Origin: Isoetes taiwanensis
Lineage: Eukaryota > Streptophyta > Lycopodiopsida > Isoetales > Isoetaceae
Length of the DNA stretch: 64,000 nucleotides
Assembly (NCBI GenBank): GCA_021234155.1
Contig: JAJEKV010000038.1
Coordinates: forward strand, 9,886,092-9,950,091
Direction of reading: 5' to 3'
The position numbers and the translations under genes are program-made. Of the stretch, positions 11,217 through 22,655 are shown piece after piece. How positions within the stretch are numbered: position 1 is the stretch's first letter; each line of letters starts with the position of its first letter. The notes beneath the pieces are model-generated. The model saw nothing but the letters and a program-made list of their open reading frames with translations, had not been told where the DNA came from and searched no databases.

Positions 11217-11640
11217 TTTTTTTTTTTTTTTTGGAAGGATGACAATCTTTATTTATCAATCAAAAGTATAACAACATAAATTTCAAAAAGAGGATTATAA
11301 CCCCAGCCGACAAACTGATCCAACTGAGCAAAACCACCTGTCTATGCATAAGAATGAATTTGAAGGTAAGTATACCAAATTAGTACTTTCTTCTCTTGAT
11401 CAAGAGAAGAACAATTATAAGCCACGGCAATTTTATTCCATGTCCACTGAAGAATAATTTCATCTGCAGTATATATACACTTAAAGATAAATAGTTTCTT
11501 TCTCTTCTAGATCGACCATAAAAGCCAGGCACACACAAGATGAAAAGCTCATTTCTGCCATTTGTGCCATGCATCAAGATGGATAGCTAGCAGAACTTGT
11601 TGGCTACATCAAGATGTGCCAAATAGGATTAACAACCAAG
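11217..11640 (-). mobile_element. 3' end of a LINE, minus strand
   Basis: On the plus strand a poly(T) run (11215-11231) is followed by sequence that on the minus strand reads as a decayed LINE C-terminus: CAWLLWSI then KRRNYLSLSVYI, comparable with WLLWSIWERRRHHIF at about 40.65 kb and WLLWIIWKRRRLKYF at about 48.75 kb. The poly(T) is then the element's poly(A) tail. The 5' part is absent. Confidence 0.55.
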
Positions 11641-14339
11641 GCAATATCTGTCAAAGTTGCTCACGCAAGGAAAAACAATTCCATCGATTCGAGCCCTCGG
11701 ATCGAGATTCTAGAGGGGGCGAGCATGCATGTTTCGTATGCATGCATGCATTGCATGCCTTCTCTGGTTGGGAGATCGCTATATTAGGCGAAGTTCTTCA
11801 TCAACGTCTCATCGGCGCTTTCTCTTCTCTCTCAGCGGTACCTTATTCTCTATTCTTTGAAACCCACCCTCCCCCCCTTAATTGTTTAATGTATTTGTTT
11901 ATGCGGCATGCGTGACCAACCGATCTATTTGAAGAGGTTTTTTGTTTTTGTTGTCGGCGTGGTACGCGGCGTGATCACCCCTCCACTTTGGGAGGTTTGT
12001 TTTGTCACATTTCTTCTAGTGTTGGTGATGTCGTGCAGTAAGGGTTAGCAAAGCGGCCGGGACCGCTCCATTCGTGGGTTTTTGGGGGTGAATTCCGACC
12101 TTATGTTTGTCCAAGCCCCCTTGCTAAAGGTTTATTACTATGGTTTTCCTTGAAAACCGGAAAGCGGATGAGGGGGGTGCACCTCTATATATGGACGGAT
12201 GGCATAATGCGATCGGGGGTCATAGAAAAACCCCTGTATGGCTTTTTGGGTAGAAAACCCATACCATACGGTTTTGGAATTAACATACAATATAGCCCCT
12301 ATCCGTAGATTCGCATTGATTGTGCCAAATTATATAATCCATTTCGACTTTGTACCATATGCTTGCATGGACCATATGCTTGATAATGAAGGCGGGAAAG
12401 CCCCGCCATCTTATCGACAATTAAGAACACTTGGCAATTCTTTGATTTGCACCAAGTGCCCCAAAACATTTCTTTGACATTGCCTTCTGCCAATCTCTAG
12501 AAATGTTTCCCCATTATTCTTTTGGTTGCATACATCTAAAAGAGGTGTGAAATATAATTTCCAAACCTCGCCCAAACTGCATTACCCACAAAATGCTACA
12601 TCAAGCTAACAAATAATACTGACCTCTTTACAAAATGCTAAAGGCATCTAAAGAAGAACAAGACCCTACTCGCTGGCTTTGCTTACCACTAGAATGAATC
12701 TGGATGCTTACACGTCATTCTTTCATCTTTTTTTTCTTGTTCCTTTGTCTCTTATTTCAAGTTCCCAAAATTAACATTATTTTTATTCCTTTCTTAATAC
12801 AACAAAAACAAAAGGACATAAAAATGTTTGTACTACATGGAATTAAATTTGTTGGCTACTGCCCATTATGTACATGCATAATTTCCTAACTTCACAAAAA
12901 GGTAATTCGCCCCCTTAAAAATGGCAATCTGTTTGTTTCTGTAAAGAATAAGGATCCACTTCGCCGTATAACTTCACCAACATGGGAAGTAAAAAAAGAG
13001 ACTCTTTAATTCAATGATGACTTTAATGTAAAATACAAGCTTGCTCATGTAAAAGAAGGCAAGATCATATAAAGCTATTCGGTGCAAATCAAAAAGTTTT
13101 AATGGTTTTCTCTTTTGAAAGCTGATGAAGATTCCTCTGCCAACATCGACGATGCGTAACCATATACAAGAACACCTAACCTAGTAGTAGTCGAGAGGAA
13201 ACTTTTCCAGCCTTTTATTTGCATCTCCATAATGAATTATACAGGGTAATTGGACTATTGCTTCTTGTTCTGGAATAGGAGATATCTTGATACCGCTCTT
13301 GAAGGGCCGGGAGGATGAGAATCGTTGGAAAGCTTATTGAACCATCGACAAAGGTTCATGTACAGATCCATTATCAACAACATGTACGTAAATTGGAGCA
13401 CCCCTTTCGGCATACTCGATCGCCCTCCTTGGTTCATGATGAGGCGATTGAGTGTGACCGCTCTAGTTGTTGTAGTATATTTATTGCACTTGGACGATAT
13501 ATAAAACGAAAATATTTGAGGGCAAAAATAGGTCCCATGCCTACAATGACAACAAGCTTTTTCACCAGGGAGAATAAGTTAAAGAACCATAAACAAAATG
13601 CACAAGCCACCATTTTATATCAGACATATGCAAGAGACGGCTGTGTGATTTAACATGAAATCAGGATGTTTCAAACATTATTGTTACGATCCAATAACAA
13701 TGGGCTGTTTGTGAAACATAATATATTATGAAATGAAGGGAACTCTTGAATTAACTGGAAAAGATGAATTAAGTCAATTTGAATAGACGAACTAACAGAT
13801 AGCATAAAAGCACAGGCATGTCATTGTTTGATATGCACCTATGCAGCACCTAACTTCATGAACCTCACTGAGGATTTGGGAAGGCAGATTATGGTATTTG
13901 CATATCATGCATGTTAGATTCTTCTACTTGAACACAAGAAAAGGTAAATGCTTGTAGAGATACTCATGGAGACTGGAATACCGGTGTTAGACAGTAGAAT
14001 TTCTTGACCTATTTTTTTTTCAGGATATAGAGACTCTGATCTGACTAGTGCCACAGTGATAACTTTGAATCCAAACATAATCATGAATAAAAGATATTAC
14101 AAGATAAATTTATGGCGTCGTAGCAAGTTGAAACATTCAACTACATCATAAGAGGAAGGTATCAATGCCTCTCTAACTTTAGGCAGCCCACGTGGTGCCA
14201 CTGTTTTCCTACTGACGTGTTTAAGGTCACATCAATTTCTTTAATATGAAGACCCTTAGCAAAGCTTCAATTGTGCATGGGTTCTGCCTGTTATTCAAGA
14301 TTCATTTCTTTGTGTCTTCTGCTACTTTCCCTAAGCTCT
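11641..14339. other. Gene-free stretch
   Basis: No gene recognised. A CATGCATG-rich patch lies at 11725-11760. Around 13255-13440 two minus-strand frames are partly open (for example ERGAPIYVHVVDNGSVHEP), with in-frame stops; I could not assign them. The rest is AT-rich sequence. Confidence 0.35.
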
Positions 14340-15330
14340 TTCTTCCTTTTACAAAGCCCCCCGATTTTGACTAAAGCGATGGACAATCACGGAACTTACA
14401 TTGTGATATATATAGCAAAGGCATTCCGGCATGAAACAAATGTTTGCAGCCTCTCCCCAAATCAGAAGGTACAAACCCATATAAAGAACCTTTCGTTGCC
14501 GAGCAACATGGTGAAGCTCTGGGAACCTGCGAAGACATGACAAAAGAATATAAGTATCAAAACTTAAAAAGTTTGAAACTCATTTTGAAACAGATTGTAG
14601 AAGATACACAAGACTACTCTTCCTGCTTAGAAATTTGCACCAACGTTCATAATTTTCAAATATTTTGTTCATAATGACATCAAGGGCTTTATCCAACTGC
14701 ATAGAGGTTTACTGTCTTGCAAGAGGAAGTAGAGCATCTGCAAATTTTAGATGTTTATCACAGTTGTAGATTCTCGATCAGGTAGCCATATAGGTGCTCT
14801 CGTGCTGATTGGCAACATTATCTTTCTGCATCCACACATGAGGACATGACTGAGCAATCAAGATTCCATAAAGTTTGAACCTAAGCTTCTAGTCAGCTTC
14901 ATCTTTTGCTCTGTTCATTGCATTCAGAACTTCATATAGAACTCCTACAGTTTGATATGCCTTTGCCAGCTTTGTCCTGCAAAAGAAACGTTATCAGCTT
15001 ACAAGCCTAATTAAAAATAATTTACACTAGTGGAACCTACCTATCTGCCCTGTCCCCCAAGTTAAGAGACTTAACATCGCGGTTATAATATGTTTGGTAA
15101 AACCTTTCGATTTCTTCGATATCGCTTTTCTTTGCATATTTCATTCTCGCATTATCCTGCCAGTTAAGCTGAATGTTAGTTCCTTTAATCAAATAACAAA
15201 AGTGATCACAACCCATACGCACGGAGATAATGTATTAGAAGCAGAGATAATGTATTAGAAGCACTGTAGCGAAACTCACTCTTTCTAGACGTTGCATCAA
15301 TGCCGTCTTTCTATGGCCATAGCCTTTGCA
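14340..15330 (-). pseudogene. Callose synthase (glucan synthase-like) N-terminal pseudogene
   Basis: Callose synthases make beta-1,3-glucan at the plasma membrane. On the minus strand: GHRKTALMQRLER ending at a GTGAGT donor (about 15277); exon 15156-15041 with KSDIEEIERFYQTYYNRDVK and ADR; then from the acceptor at 14976 TKLAKAYQTVGVLYEVLNAM; further on QKDNVANQ, then DKALDVIMNKIFENYERWCK and finally LYMGLYLLIWGEAANICFMP with ECLCYIYHNV (14540-14390). The order matches the Vta1-like and FKS1 domain-1 N-terminus. Stops and frame changes interrupt it and exon borders are partly kept, so it is a duplicated genomic segment rather than a retrocopy. The catalytic glucan synthase domain is absent. 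Confidence 0.85.
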
Positions 15331-15952
15331 TATGACGGAGCATGACAACACAAACAACAGAAACATACCATAGCCAAGAGAAATATGAGACGCCTGTGAG
15401 TGCCAAAAACTCTGCATGAACTACATTATTCTTCGATTCAACATCAGCAAAAACATGAACTGCCCAAATCGACCACCTACGGATCTCTCCTTCCCGCCTT
15501 TGCTCCCTTCACGATTCAAAGCTGGAAGTATGGGCTTTCGACCGTATGGGCGCTCGACCGTAAACGGTCGACTAGAGCAAAAAAAAAACCCTAAACGTTC
15601 ATGCTCTTGGTCCATACGTGACCATTAGGTGAACCCCCCTTGGGGCAGAGTTTTTTAATCCCGGTGATAAGCTTTCGGCAGGTACATAAACCAAACATCT
15701 ATTAGCATTGTATTTCATGGGATCCAAGTTGTATAATTGGAAATTTTCTTTATTTTTCCTTGTGGGTAGTTCGCATGTGTGTGGCTACCCACTATCCACC
15801 ATTGTAAAAAATCTGTTGGGATGAATGAGAAGCCTAGCTGAGGTTTTTGTCATTTTCATGCAAGCCCCATTCTAGAATGCTCAATACTCTCAACCCTTTG
15901 CTTACATAAAGGACACAAAAAGGGAAGTCTTCACTGGTGAGAATACCTTGGT
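15331..15952. other. Gene-free stretch with a short palindrome
   Basis: Contains the palindrome TCGACCGTAAACGGTCGA at 15554-15571. Overlapping frames at 15400-15628 are short and have no motif. Confidence 0.35.
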
Positions 15953-16358
15953 ATCATAATAAGTCCAGCAGTCTGTAGTCTATACTTGGTTCCTTAGCAA
16001 GAAGGTCTTAAAGAGATGCAGTCTAGTGGGATCACCTCCAATTTATAGTAGCCTAGGAGGTCCCTGATCATCATCATTACAAACCTGGAGCTTGGATTTT
16101 CAAAGCTGACACATGCAGGTATGTTGCAATGCACCCATTCATAAATTGTCAATATCCTAAGATCTTACTTCTAGAACCATGCAGTCAAATATGTAGAAAC
16201 AATAACCATTCCTTGTATTTTAGCAGTCTTCTTTGATTTTGTACAATCTCAGAACAAACAATGCACAAAAAGATTGTTCGCCGCATTTGATCAACTCTAA
16301 TTTGCATTGCTGCATTGATGTTGCACTTATCTTCTAAACCAAGGAGTGAGACTTAGGA
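15953..16358. repeat. Repeat block A, copy 1 (406 bp)
   Basis: It matches 20817-21179 in the same orientation over almost its whole length, with few substitutions. Copy 2 lacks about 44 bases after GTAGTCTAT; the missing segment in copy 1 is bordered by short AGTCTA repeats, suggesting deletion by microhomology. The two copies flank the complete Helitron (16410-20783). Confidence 0.85.
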
Positions 16359-16420
16359 TTGGAACATGAGGATATGAGACGACCATGAAGTAAACCTCAT
16401 AACTAAACACTAGTTACGGT

Positions 16421-16437
16421 GCCCAGCGTTGCTGGGC
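16421..16437 (-). terminator. Helitron 3' hairpin
   Basis: A perfect 7-bp stem with a 3-base loop (GCCCAGC GTT GCTGGGC on plus), next to the CTAG end at 16410. This is the subterminal palindrome that marks the end of rolling-circle transfer in Helitrons. Confidence 0.8.
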
Positions 16438-17339
16438 ATCATGCGTGGACCTGTAAATATTGGAAGCCTATAATGCTAAAACCTTGGACATGCAATTTCC
16501 ACATTAATTTTGCAATTTTATCATTTTCTCACACTTTCCTTTGACAAAAGACCCACAAACATGCAATTGCCTAATGATGTAAGTGCCTTTGTAGATTATA
16601 GTATTTATTGATTATTGTTTACATGTTTTGATTTTTCTCGTATGAAGAACAGTGGACTTTCTAGGTACATAATGAGGAAGAGAACAAAGTTATCTTTTAC
16701 CGTATGGAAAACCTCAAAAAACAATGTCCATCTTGTGCACAGAATGTGAAATTTGAAGAGCTGTTCAGATTCAACATACTTCCGAGACCACATTCCTTCA
16801 AGGATAAGGTTCAAATATCCAGTCAGATATAAGATACACACAAAAAGGCAGTTATTCACAAAAAGGCAATTATTGTAACATTATGTATCAAGTTGGGCCA
16901 TAGACTCTTTAGGTAGTGCTTGCAGCTATTATTTATCTCTACAAAGGAGTTAACAAAATGTTAAGAATTATTTATCTTTACAAAGAATTAACAAAATGTT
17001 TAGAACTATGTATTTAGAGACAATGTTTGAGCCATGCCAAAGACAAAATGATTGCTAAGCATTCTAACAAATCAAAATAGCTTGAGTAGAAAACCTTGCA
17101 TGTGCTAAGCAATTATAAATCAAATATTGAATCTGGTTGAAAGGAAAATACTTCTACTTCACAGATAGGAAATGCAAGAAAGTGAAATTGAATTGAGCTC
17201 AAATACAATAGAGGCAAGATCCCTTCCCTTACATTTATAAGATGTTGGACGATTGTGGAAAATAGAGGACTCCTTATATCAAATCGAAGGTGTAAACCAT
17301 TTCTTAACTGGTAATAGTGTTGAAAGAATCCTGATGAAG

Positions 17340-17395
17340 CCTCATGTATATCTTTGCAAACAATCAACCTCATGTATATCTTTGCAAACAATCAG
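17340..17395. repeat. 28-bp tandem duplication
   Basis: Two adjacent copies (17340-17367, 17368-17395) beginning CCTCATGTATATCTTTGCAA. A similar, less perfect duplication of about 38 bp lies at 16929-17000. Confidence 0.85.
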
Positions 17396-18200
17396 CTGCA
17401 TAGAAAAACAGCATTTTTCCTGCACAGATTTGGACTTGGTTACACCTTTTTAAATATGTAAAAAAAAAAAGAAAAAAGAAAAAAAGAAAAAAAACAAAGA
17501 AAGGATTACCTATAGAAGAAATGCGTTCTTCCTGGCAAATTTTAACATATATTTGTTGTTGTACATGATATGTAAGACGACTATTATGTATTTAAAATTG
17601 TGTTTCAAATGTATTTTACTATTATGTTTCAAATTGTGTTAAGTTGGCAATGTTGCATTTATCACAACATTTATAGACTGAACTCAAATTTTATCCGCAT
17701 GTGACTCGGGTAAAACTTGGATCCTCAAATCCTCAAATCCGACTATTCATTAGGAGTTTTAGTTATTGTCGCTGAAAACATTTAAAAGTCATTGTATACT
17801 TTTCAACAGATGCAACCACCACTGGGGCAACAAATGTGTAATATAACAAACAAATATAACAAACATTGGTGACCACTGTCGAATCACATCAGAAAGCACA
17901 TAATGGTCACAATCTAGATTCAACATATAAGCTGCATTTGAGAGTACTCCGAATGGATTAAACATGTTAGGCAACTTAATAGAATAGAATAGAATAGAAT
18001 AGTTTTTTTAACGTCCAAGGAGACCAATAGGTCATGGAGACGTAGAACCTCAAGTATGTATAATGCCAAGTCATGCACAGATGGTGTCCTGAGAAGTTGT
18101 GGAAGCGTGGAATGGAATGCTAAGGTCAAAAAATGATTCCGGACTATCTCAAAAGCAGGGCAACTCAGAAGAGTATGGCTTTCATGCTCAATAACCTGTA

Positions 18201-18471
18201 GGGTCTAAATTCTTTGGTGGTGTACAACTTTCCGCGACAGCACTTAGCACATAAAGCACTTACGTGATAAAAATTTTGATGTTACGAAATAATTATATTT
18301 GTCGGTACCTCATTTTTCCTGTTGTAATGTTTAAAAGACACGCTTATTATTTGTAATACTCAATTTTCAAACACAATATGCATGTCAAATTCACGTTGGA
18401 TGTGAGATTTTTAGCAGTTAAAGCACTTGTCTGGACAGTGCTTTTTGACCACCAGTAAAGAATTTACACCC
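18201..18471. mobile_element. MITE, 271 bp, related to the 6.9-kb TIR transposon
   Basis: The left end starts GGGTCTAAATTCTTTGGTGG; the right end, reverse-complemented, starts GGGTGTAAATTCTTTACTGG. TGTA flanks both sides (18197-18200 and 18472-18475), a 4-bp target duplication. The right end continues inward with CAAAAAGCACTGTCCAGACA, closely like the right end of the 24314-31181 element (CAAAAAGCACCGTCCGGACA). It has no coding sequence and lies between pieces of the CesA pseudogene. Confidence 0.8.
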
Positions 18472-18502
18472 TGTAACTGGCAACAGGCACAGTCTCACAT
18501 CA

Positions 18503-18573
18503 TAGCAATTTATTTGTTTTACCAGAGCAATCATACTTAGTAGCAATTTATTTGTTTTACCAGAGCAATCATA
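18503..18573. repeat. 33-bp near-tandem duplication
   Basis: Copies at 18503-18535 and 18541-18573 (begin TAGCAATTTATTTGTTTTAC) are identical, separated by five bases. Confidence 0.85.
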
Positions 18574-19439
18574 GCACCAGCCTGCTTATGATGGTTGAAA
18601 CCTGGACGTATTTCAGGATATTGTCCCATCGGCCATTTTCCAATCCTCCTCTGGCACTTTAATAGCCTTGGCCATTTACTCCTACTTTAAATTCTTCATA
18701 TTTCCTCTGCCTATCAAAACATTCTTCATATTTAAGAAAGCCCTTAAAATGTGGGCATGGATATGCACCATCATCAGATACATAGCAAGACACTTTATCC
18801 GTAGGGTACTCAACTGATAGAATTGAGAGACATGATACATGGACGTCTTGTTTGAGCAAAAAATCATGGAACATGAGGCATGTTCTTACAGTTAAAAGTG
18901 CTAACAGTTAATATCTTCGCCCATCGCCTTCCCTGGGCGGTTCAAATAAAGCCCTTGAAGGGAAAAAATGAAAAGAAGAATATACAAAAGGCAAAGAGCT
19001 CACGCAACACCTCATCCAAAGAGGATTTATTCACTTTGAAAGTTAAGATGTCTGTGGAAAAATCTCATCTAGCTAGCCATGCAAAGATACAACATTAAAA
19101 CACAATACGCCATGTTTGAAATAATGCACATTCACAATTCATGAGCATGAATTAAGACATGCCTCTAAAGGATAGAAATTTAACTGTGCTTAACTCACAC
19201 TCTAGAGGCAATACATATAATGACATATCTTATGATCCTTACGTTATAGATTAAAACTTGGCGAAGAGTATTAGGTAGATGTTCCTTTGCTCTGTACAAA
19301 AAGCAAGCAAAAACAAAAATTATTATTGTTTCTCAAAGTTTAAAACCAACTATATAAAACAAAAGAAACAAAGCCAAGAGGGTCGGCGAACCTGATAACA
19401 TGACATCATGGTTCTTTACAATATCCTTCTGTTCTGTGA

Positions 19440-20554
19440 AGACTTGATGAACGCATATTATAATACCAACAATCTACAAAGCCGCATTCCACAGTGCTGG
19501 ATTCCGAGGTAAGGATAGGAAAATCTGTTAAAAAGAAACCCAAGCTTTACGTCGCCCTCTCTCCACAAGTTTTTCTGTTCTTGACCCTTTGTGCCCCTCT
19601 GCTTCAACTGCTTTGAATGAAAACCACTGCTTCGCATGGCTAGGAGCAGCTGACGGTGCCACCATAAAGAAGCAACAGCCCTTATAAAGCAGCAATAAGT
19701 GTTACCTTCGAGAAAATCCCTATTTCCCTTGCCTATCCAGGTTTTCCCATATGCTTCCATCCATCCGCATGTTGCCGCTGTCCGACCCAATTCTGCCCAC
19801 TTTCAGTGTCATTTTTAACCCCATAGTAACAATCTTGAACAAACTTCGAATTTCAAAACAGGATCCTGCAGGTAGCTCGTCCAAAGTTTGCATAAAAAAA
19901 ATATTTATTATTGTCCTTGGCTTCGAAACAATCTCATCGGGTAATCTGAACTGGGCAGCAGCTGATCTTAATGCACATTCAGCATCACACAAAAAAAAAT
20001 CTGTATATTGACCATTATTACTGCATTTCACTTGACTACCATAGATCCTCTCACACAAATTCAAGTCAATAATCATGATTTGTTTTCAACAGATAAATGT
20101 TGAGATTACTAAGACTATCAAGTTCTTCTACAGCAGCCAAGAGGCCTGCAAATCTATTTTCAAACTGAGATGCATCTCCTGAATACCCTGAAGAAGGATA
20201 GCATATTTGTCAAAATCATGCCAACTCTGCAAAGAGGGGCAGTATAACCTGGTTATGGCGTCCTTCCTTTGGCCGCCCCTGCAACTCTTAAAAATTTTCG
20301 GGGCAAGAATCCATGTCGACACTGCAGAATCCTTTGCAGTCATATGCCATATAGCTGCTATTGTGCAAGATCGAAGCACACCGTCCTTCTGCCTTTAACG
20401 GACGGCGTTCGGCATCAAAAGGAAGGCTGCCAGATCCCGTACCTACACCTAATGGGTCCACTGTTCCACCATCACTGCCGAAATCCACCATAGCTGGGAG
20501 CTCAAAATGCCCCAACCATATTTTTTCCGACAAAGAGGAGGCAGGCTGCTCCAC
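19440..20554 (-). pseudogene. Unrecognised coding-like tract in the 5' part of the Helitron
   Basis: Several minus-strand frames are open in succession: 20554-20288 (with DFGSDGGTVDPLGVGTGSGS), 20379-20128 (QSWHDFDKYAILLQGI, then in another frame ENRFAGLLAAVEELDSLSNL), 20076-19720 (DAECALRSAAAQFRLPDEIV) and 19790-19458. Composition and helical heptad-like runs look protein-coding and all run in Helitron orientation, so this is probably another captured host gene or genes. I do not recognise the family. Confidence 0.4.
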
Positions 20555-20816
20555 ACAAACAATACCCTAAACTAAGAAAACTATCTCGAGTTGTAGCCTA
20601 ATAGCGACTTCAAGCAGAGGACTTAGCATAGAGGATGGCTATGGCGTCGTTCGACTGGGGGAGAAGGCAACCACACCACAATCTGAAGGGCGAGATAATG
20701 CCCACGTGGCGTGATATAATCTCGGTAGCCCAATCTAGGGCGAGGTTCAAGACAGACATACACAATAATCTTATAATATAGGATTAGTGTATGTAGCAGT
20801 ATTAAAGTTGCCACAT

Positions 20817-21179
20817 TATCATAATAAGTCTAGCAGTCTGTAGTCTATGGGATCACCTCCAATTTATAGTAGCCTAGGAGGCCCCTGATCATCATCATTA
20901 CAAACCTGGAGCTTGGATTTTCAAAGTTGACACATGCGGGTATGTTGCAATGCACCCATTCATAAATTGTCAATATCCTAAGATCTTACTTCTAGAACCA
21001 TGTAGCAAAATATGTAGAAACAAAAACCATTCCTTGTATTTCAGCAATCTTCTTTGATTTTGTACAATCTCAGAACAAATAATGCACAAAAGATTGTTCG
21101 CGTGATTTGATCAACTCTAATTTGCATTCTTTGCATTGATCTTTGACTTATCTTCTAAACCAAGGAGTGAGACTTAGGA
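20817..21179. repeat. Repeat block A, copy 2 (363 bp)
   Basis: A direct copy of 15953-16358, shorter by one internal deletion of about 44 bases. It begins 33 bases after the 5' end of the Helitron. Confidence 0.85.
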
Positions 21180-22322
21180 GATCCCGTGTGCCTAACCGAA
21201 CTCCATTTACATTCTAAGAGTCGGTGACTTTTGAAGTTCAGATTTAGTTCTACAATAACATGAGTTGACTTTCTTTCTTAGCTTAAAATCCTATAGCAAT
21301 CCCTTGGGCTTTTGCAAGACATGTTTGGCAATCTCCATCATGTTGCTCCCCTTCATCGTGTTGCAAAATTTTCCTCTTCATCTTGGTCTTTATGTCGTAC
21401 CAATTTCTCATCATCTTCAATTTCCCATCATCTTCTGGACGACCTTTGCCTAAACCATTCCTTGTGGAAGGATTTCATTTTTCAGCTTCTTTAATCCGCT
21501 TCTTAGCATGAATAATGTTAAATTTAATCTCTACAATGCCCTTCTCTGTCACTCATTATATTGAGGATGTGTTCTAATTAATGAGGCCACATCCTCAAAC
21601 CGTTTGAGCTGCTCTAATTCATATGTCTCATTCTTAAAAGCCTTTCTTCGGCCTGAGGACGTCTTGCCGACCGGAAATAATAATTCAATGGAGGAAAACC
21701 CATTGGTTGATCAATCCTTCCCATTTAGAGGCGAGTTCAAACCAAGCCAAGCCACGAATAAATAGGTTCAAGGCAAGCCTAGGTAGTTCAAGGCAATATT
21801 GAGAGATTAAAACTTACTTCAAATTTAGACCCTCGCATTCACTCCACGCATTAAGGCATGAATTCACTCTGTGAATTCAGATATGAATCGTTGAGTATGT
21901 GAAGTCAATTTGAAGAAAGCGGATGGTGCCCGAAAGACATGAATGAAGCTAAAAATTAAACACGAAGCTTCAAGAATCTTGTCTTCTTACCTTGAATCTT
22001 TGGATTTGCACAAATGGAAGTGGTGCAGCATAGCCCAGAAGAGTCACCTAACTAGCCGAAAGAGGTCTGATGGCCATCTTGGTCGATGAAAGATCACTCC
22101 AGTTCGTGGAAGTGGCTATGCGAAACAAAAAGCGAAGTTTTCTTAGTTAAATCTAAACCCTAAACGGACATACAATAAAACCCTTGAAGCGGAGATAAGA
22201 TAGCCCGAAATCCCCCAGGGTTACTTGCTTCGGAAGGAAAGTCAAAGGCAAGCCGATGCCCTAACCCATCTGTTCTCTAACACAAAAACTGAACTTTAGC
22301 TCTTGACCGTCTGATCAATCTA
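21180..22322. other. Gene-free stretch
   Basis: No gene recognised. If the Helitron 5' end at 22415 belongs to a second element, this would be its interior. Confidence 0.35.
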
Positions 22323-22415
22323 GCCCTAGATCTGAGCCGTCTGATCTAGGGCGAGATTCAAGACAGACATACAAAATAATTTTATAATAATAGAAAATAA
22401 TTTTATAATAATAGA
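22323..22415 (-). mobile_element. 5' terminus of a second Helitron of the same family
   Basis: On the minus strand, sequence from 22415 begins TCTATTATTATAAAATTATT, preceded by A, and continues GTATGTCTGTCTTGAATCTC, matching the first bases of the 16410-20783 Helitron after its AT-rich start. The AT-rich unit is duplicated (period 21). Just inside is a 10-bp palindrome, GCCCTAGATC (22323-22332) and GATCTAGGGC (22343-22352). No matching 3' end was identified. Confidence 0.55.
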
Positions 22416-22655
22416 TGACAATGTAATATCCATGTCCTGAAAAAATGTACAAGATATCAAGATTATGGAGGGCAATTGATGATGTGGTACAGAGTACCAA
22501 ATGGACATGAGAAATAGAGTTTCTATGAAATATATCCGAGAGTTCCCTAGAGTCAAGTATTAAGAGATGTGAAAAGGTTACAAAGATCAATATACAGCAA
22601 CAACATGGGTTTTATAATCATTTGAGACACAAAACACTAACATTGATAAAACTCA

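Larger units (their letters stand above)
17789..18874 (-). pseudogene. Cellulose synthase (CesA) gene fragments inside the Helitron
   Basis: CesA proteins polymerise glucose from UDP-glucose at the plasma membrane. On the minus strand the pieces come in protein order: VEYPTDKVSCYVSDDGAY (18870-18740, DDG of the donor-binding site), RQRKYEEFKVGVNG, AKAIKVPEEDWKMADGT (about 18655), RPGFNHHKQAGAM (about 18610), and after the MITE FGVLSNAAYMLNLDCDHY (about 17960-17890, the DCDHY motif). The plant-specific stretches between them, the QXXRW box and the C-terminal membrane helices are absent. Frames shift between pieces. Fragments of a host gene lying in Helitron orientation are typical of Helitron gene capture. 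Confidence 0.8.
16410..20783 (-). mobile_element. Complete non-autonomous Helitron, 4,374 bp, minus strand
   Basis: The 3' end on the minus strand is CTAG at 16413-16410, preceded about 8 bases inward by a perfect hairpin, GCCCAGC-loop-GCTGGGC (16421-16437). The 5' end on the minus strand is TCCTATATTATAAGATTATT starting at 20783. The flanking bases are A before the 5' end and T after the 3' end, the expected A/T insertion dinucleotide. No Rep/helicase sequence was found inside, so movement would need enzymes from elsewhere. Inside lie cellulose synthase pieces, an unrecognised coding-like tract, a MITE and several short tandem duplications. Confidence 0.75.

Noticed and set aside
13255-13653. 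Overlapping open frames on both strands
   Set aside because: Mutually exclusive frames with stops in the better-looking one; no family recognised, so no gene was called.
14271-14674. Plus-strand open frames over the callose synthase pseudogene
   Set aside because: They are antisense to a region whose minus strand clearly matches callose synthase.
18040-18100. Possible CesA RDHPG segment on minus
   Set aside because: It would lie after RPGFNHH, against protein order, and matches only a few residues.
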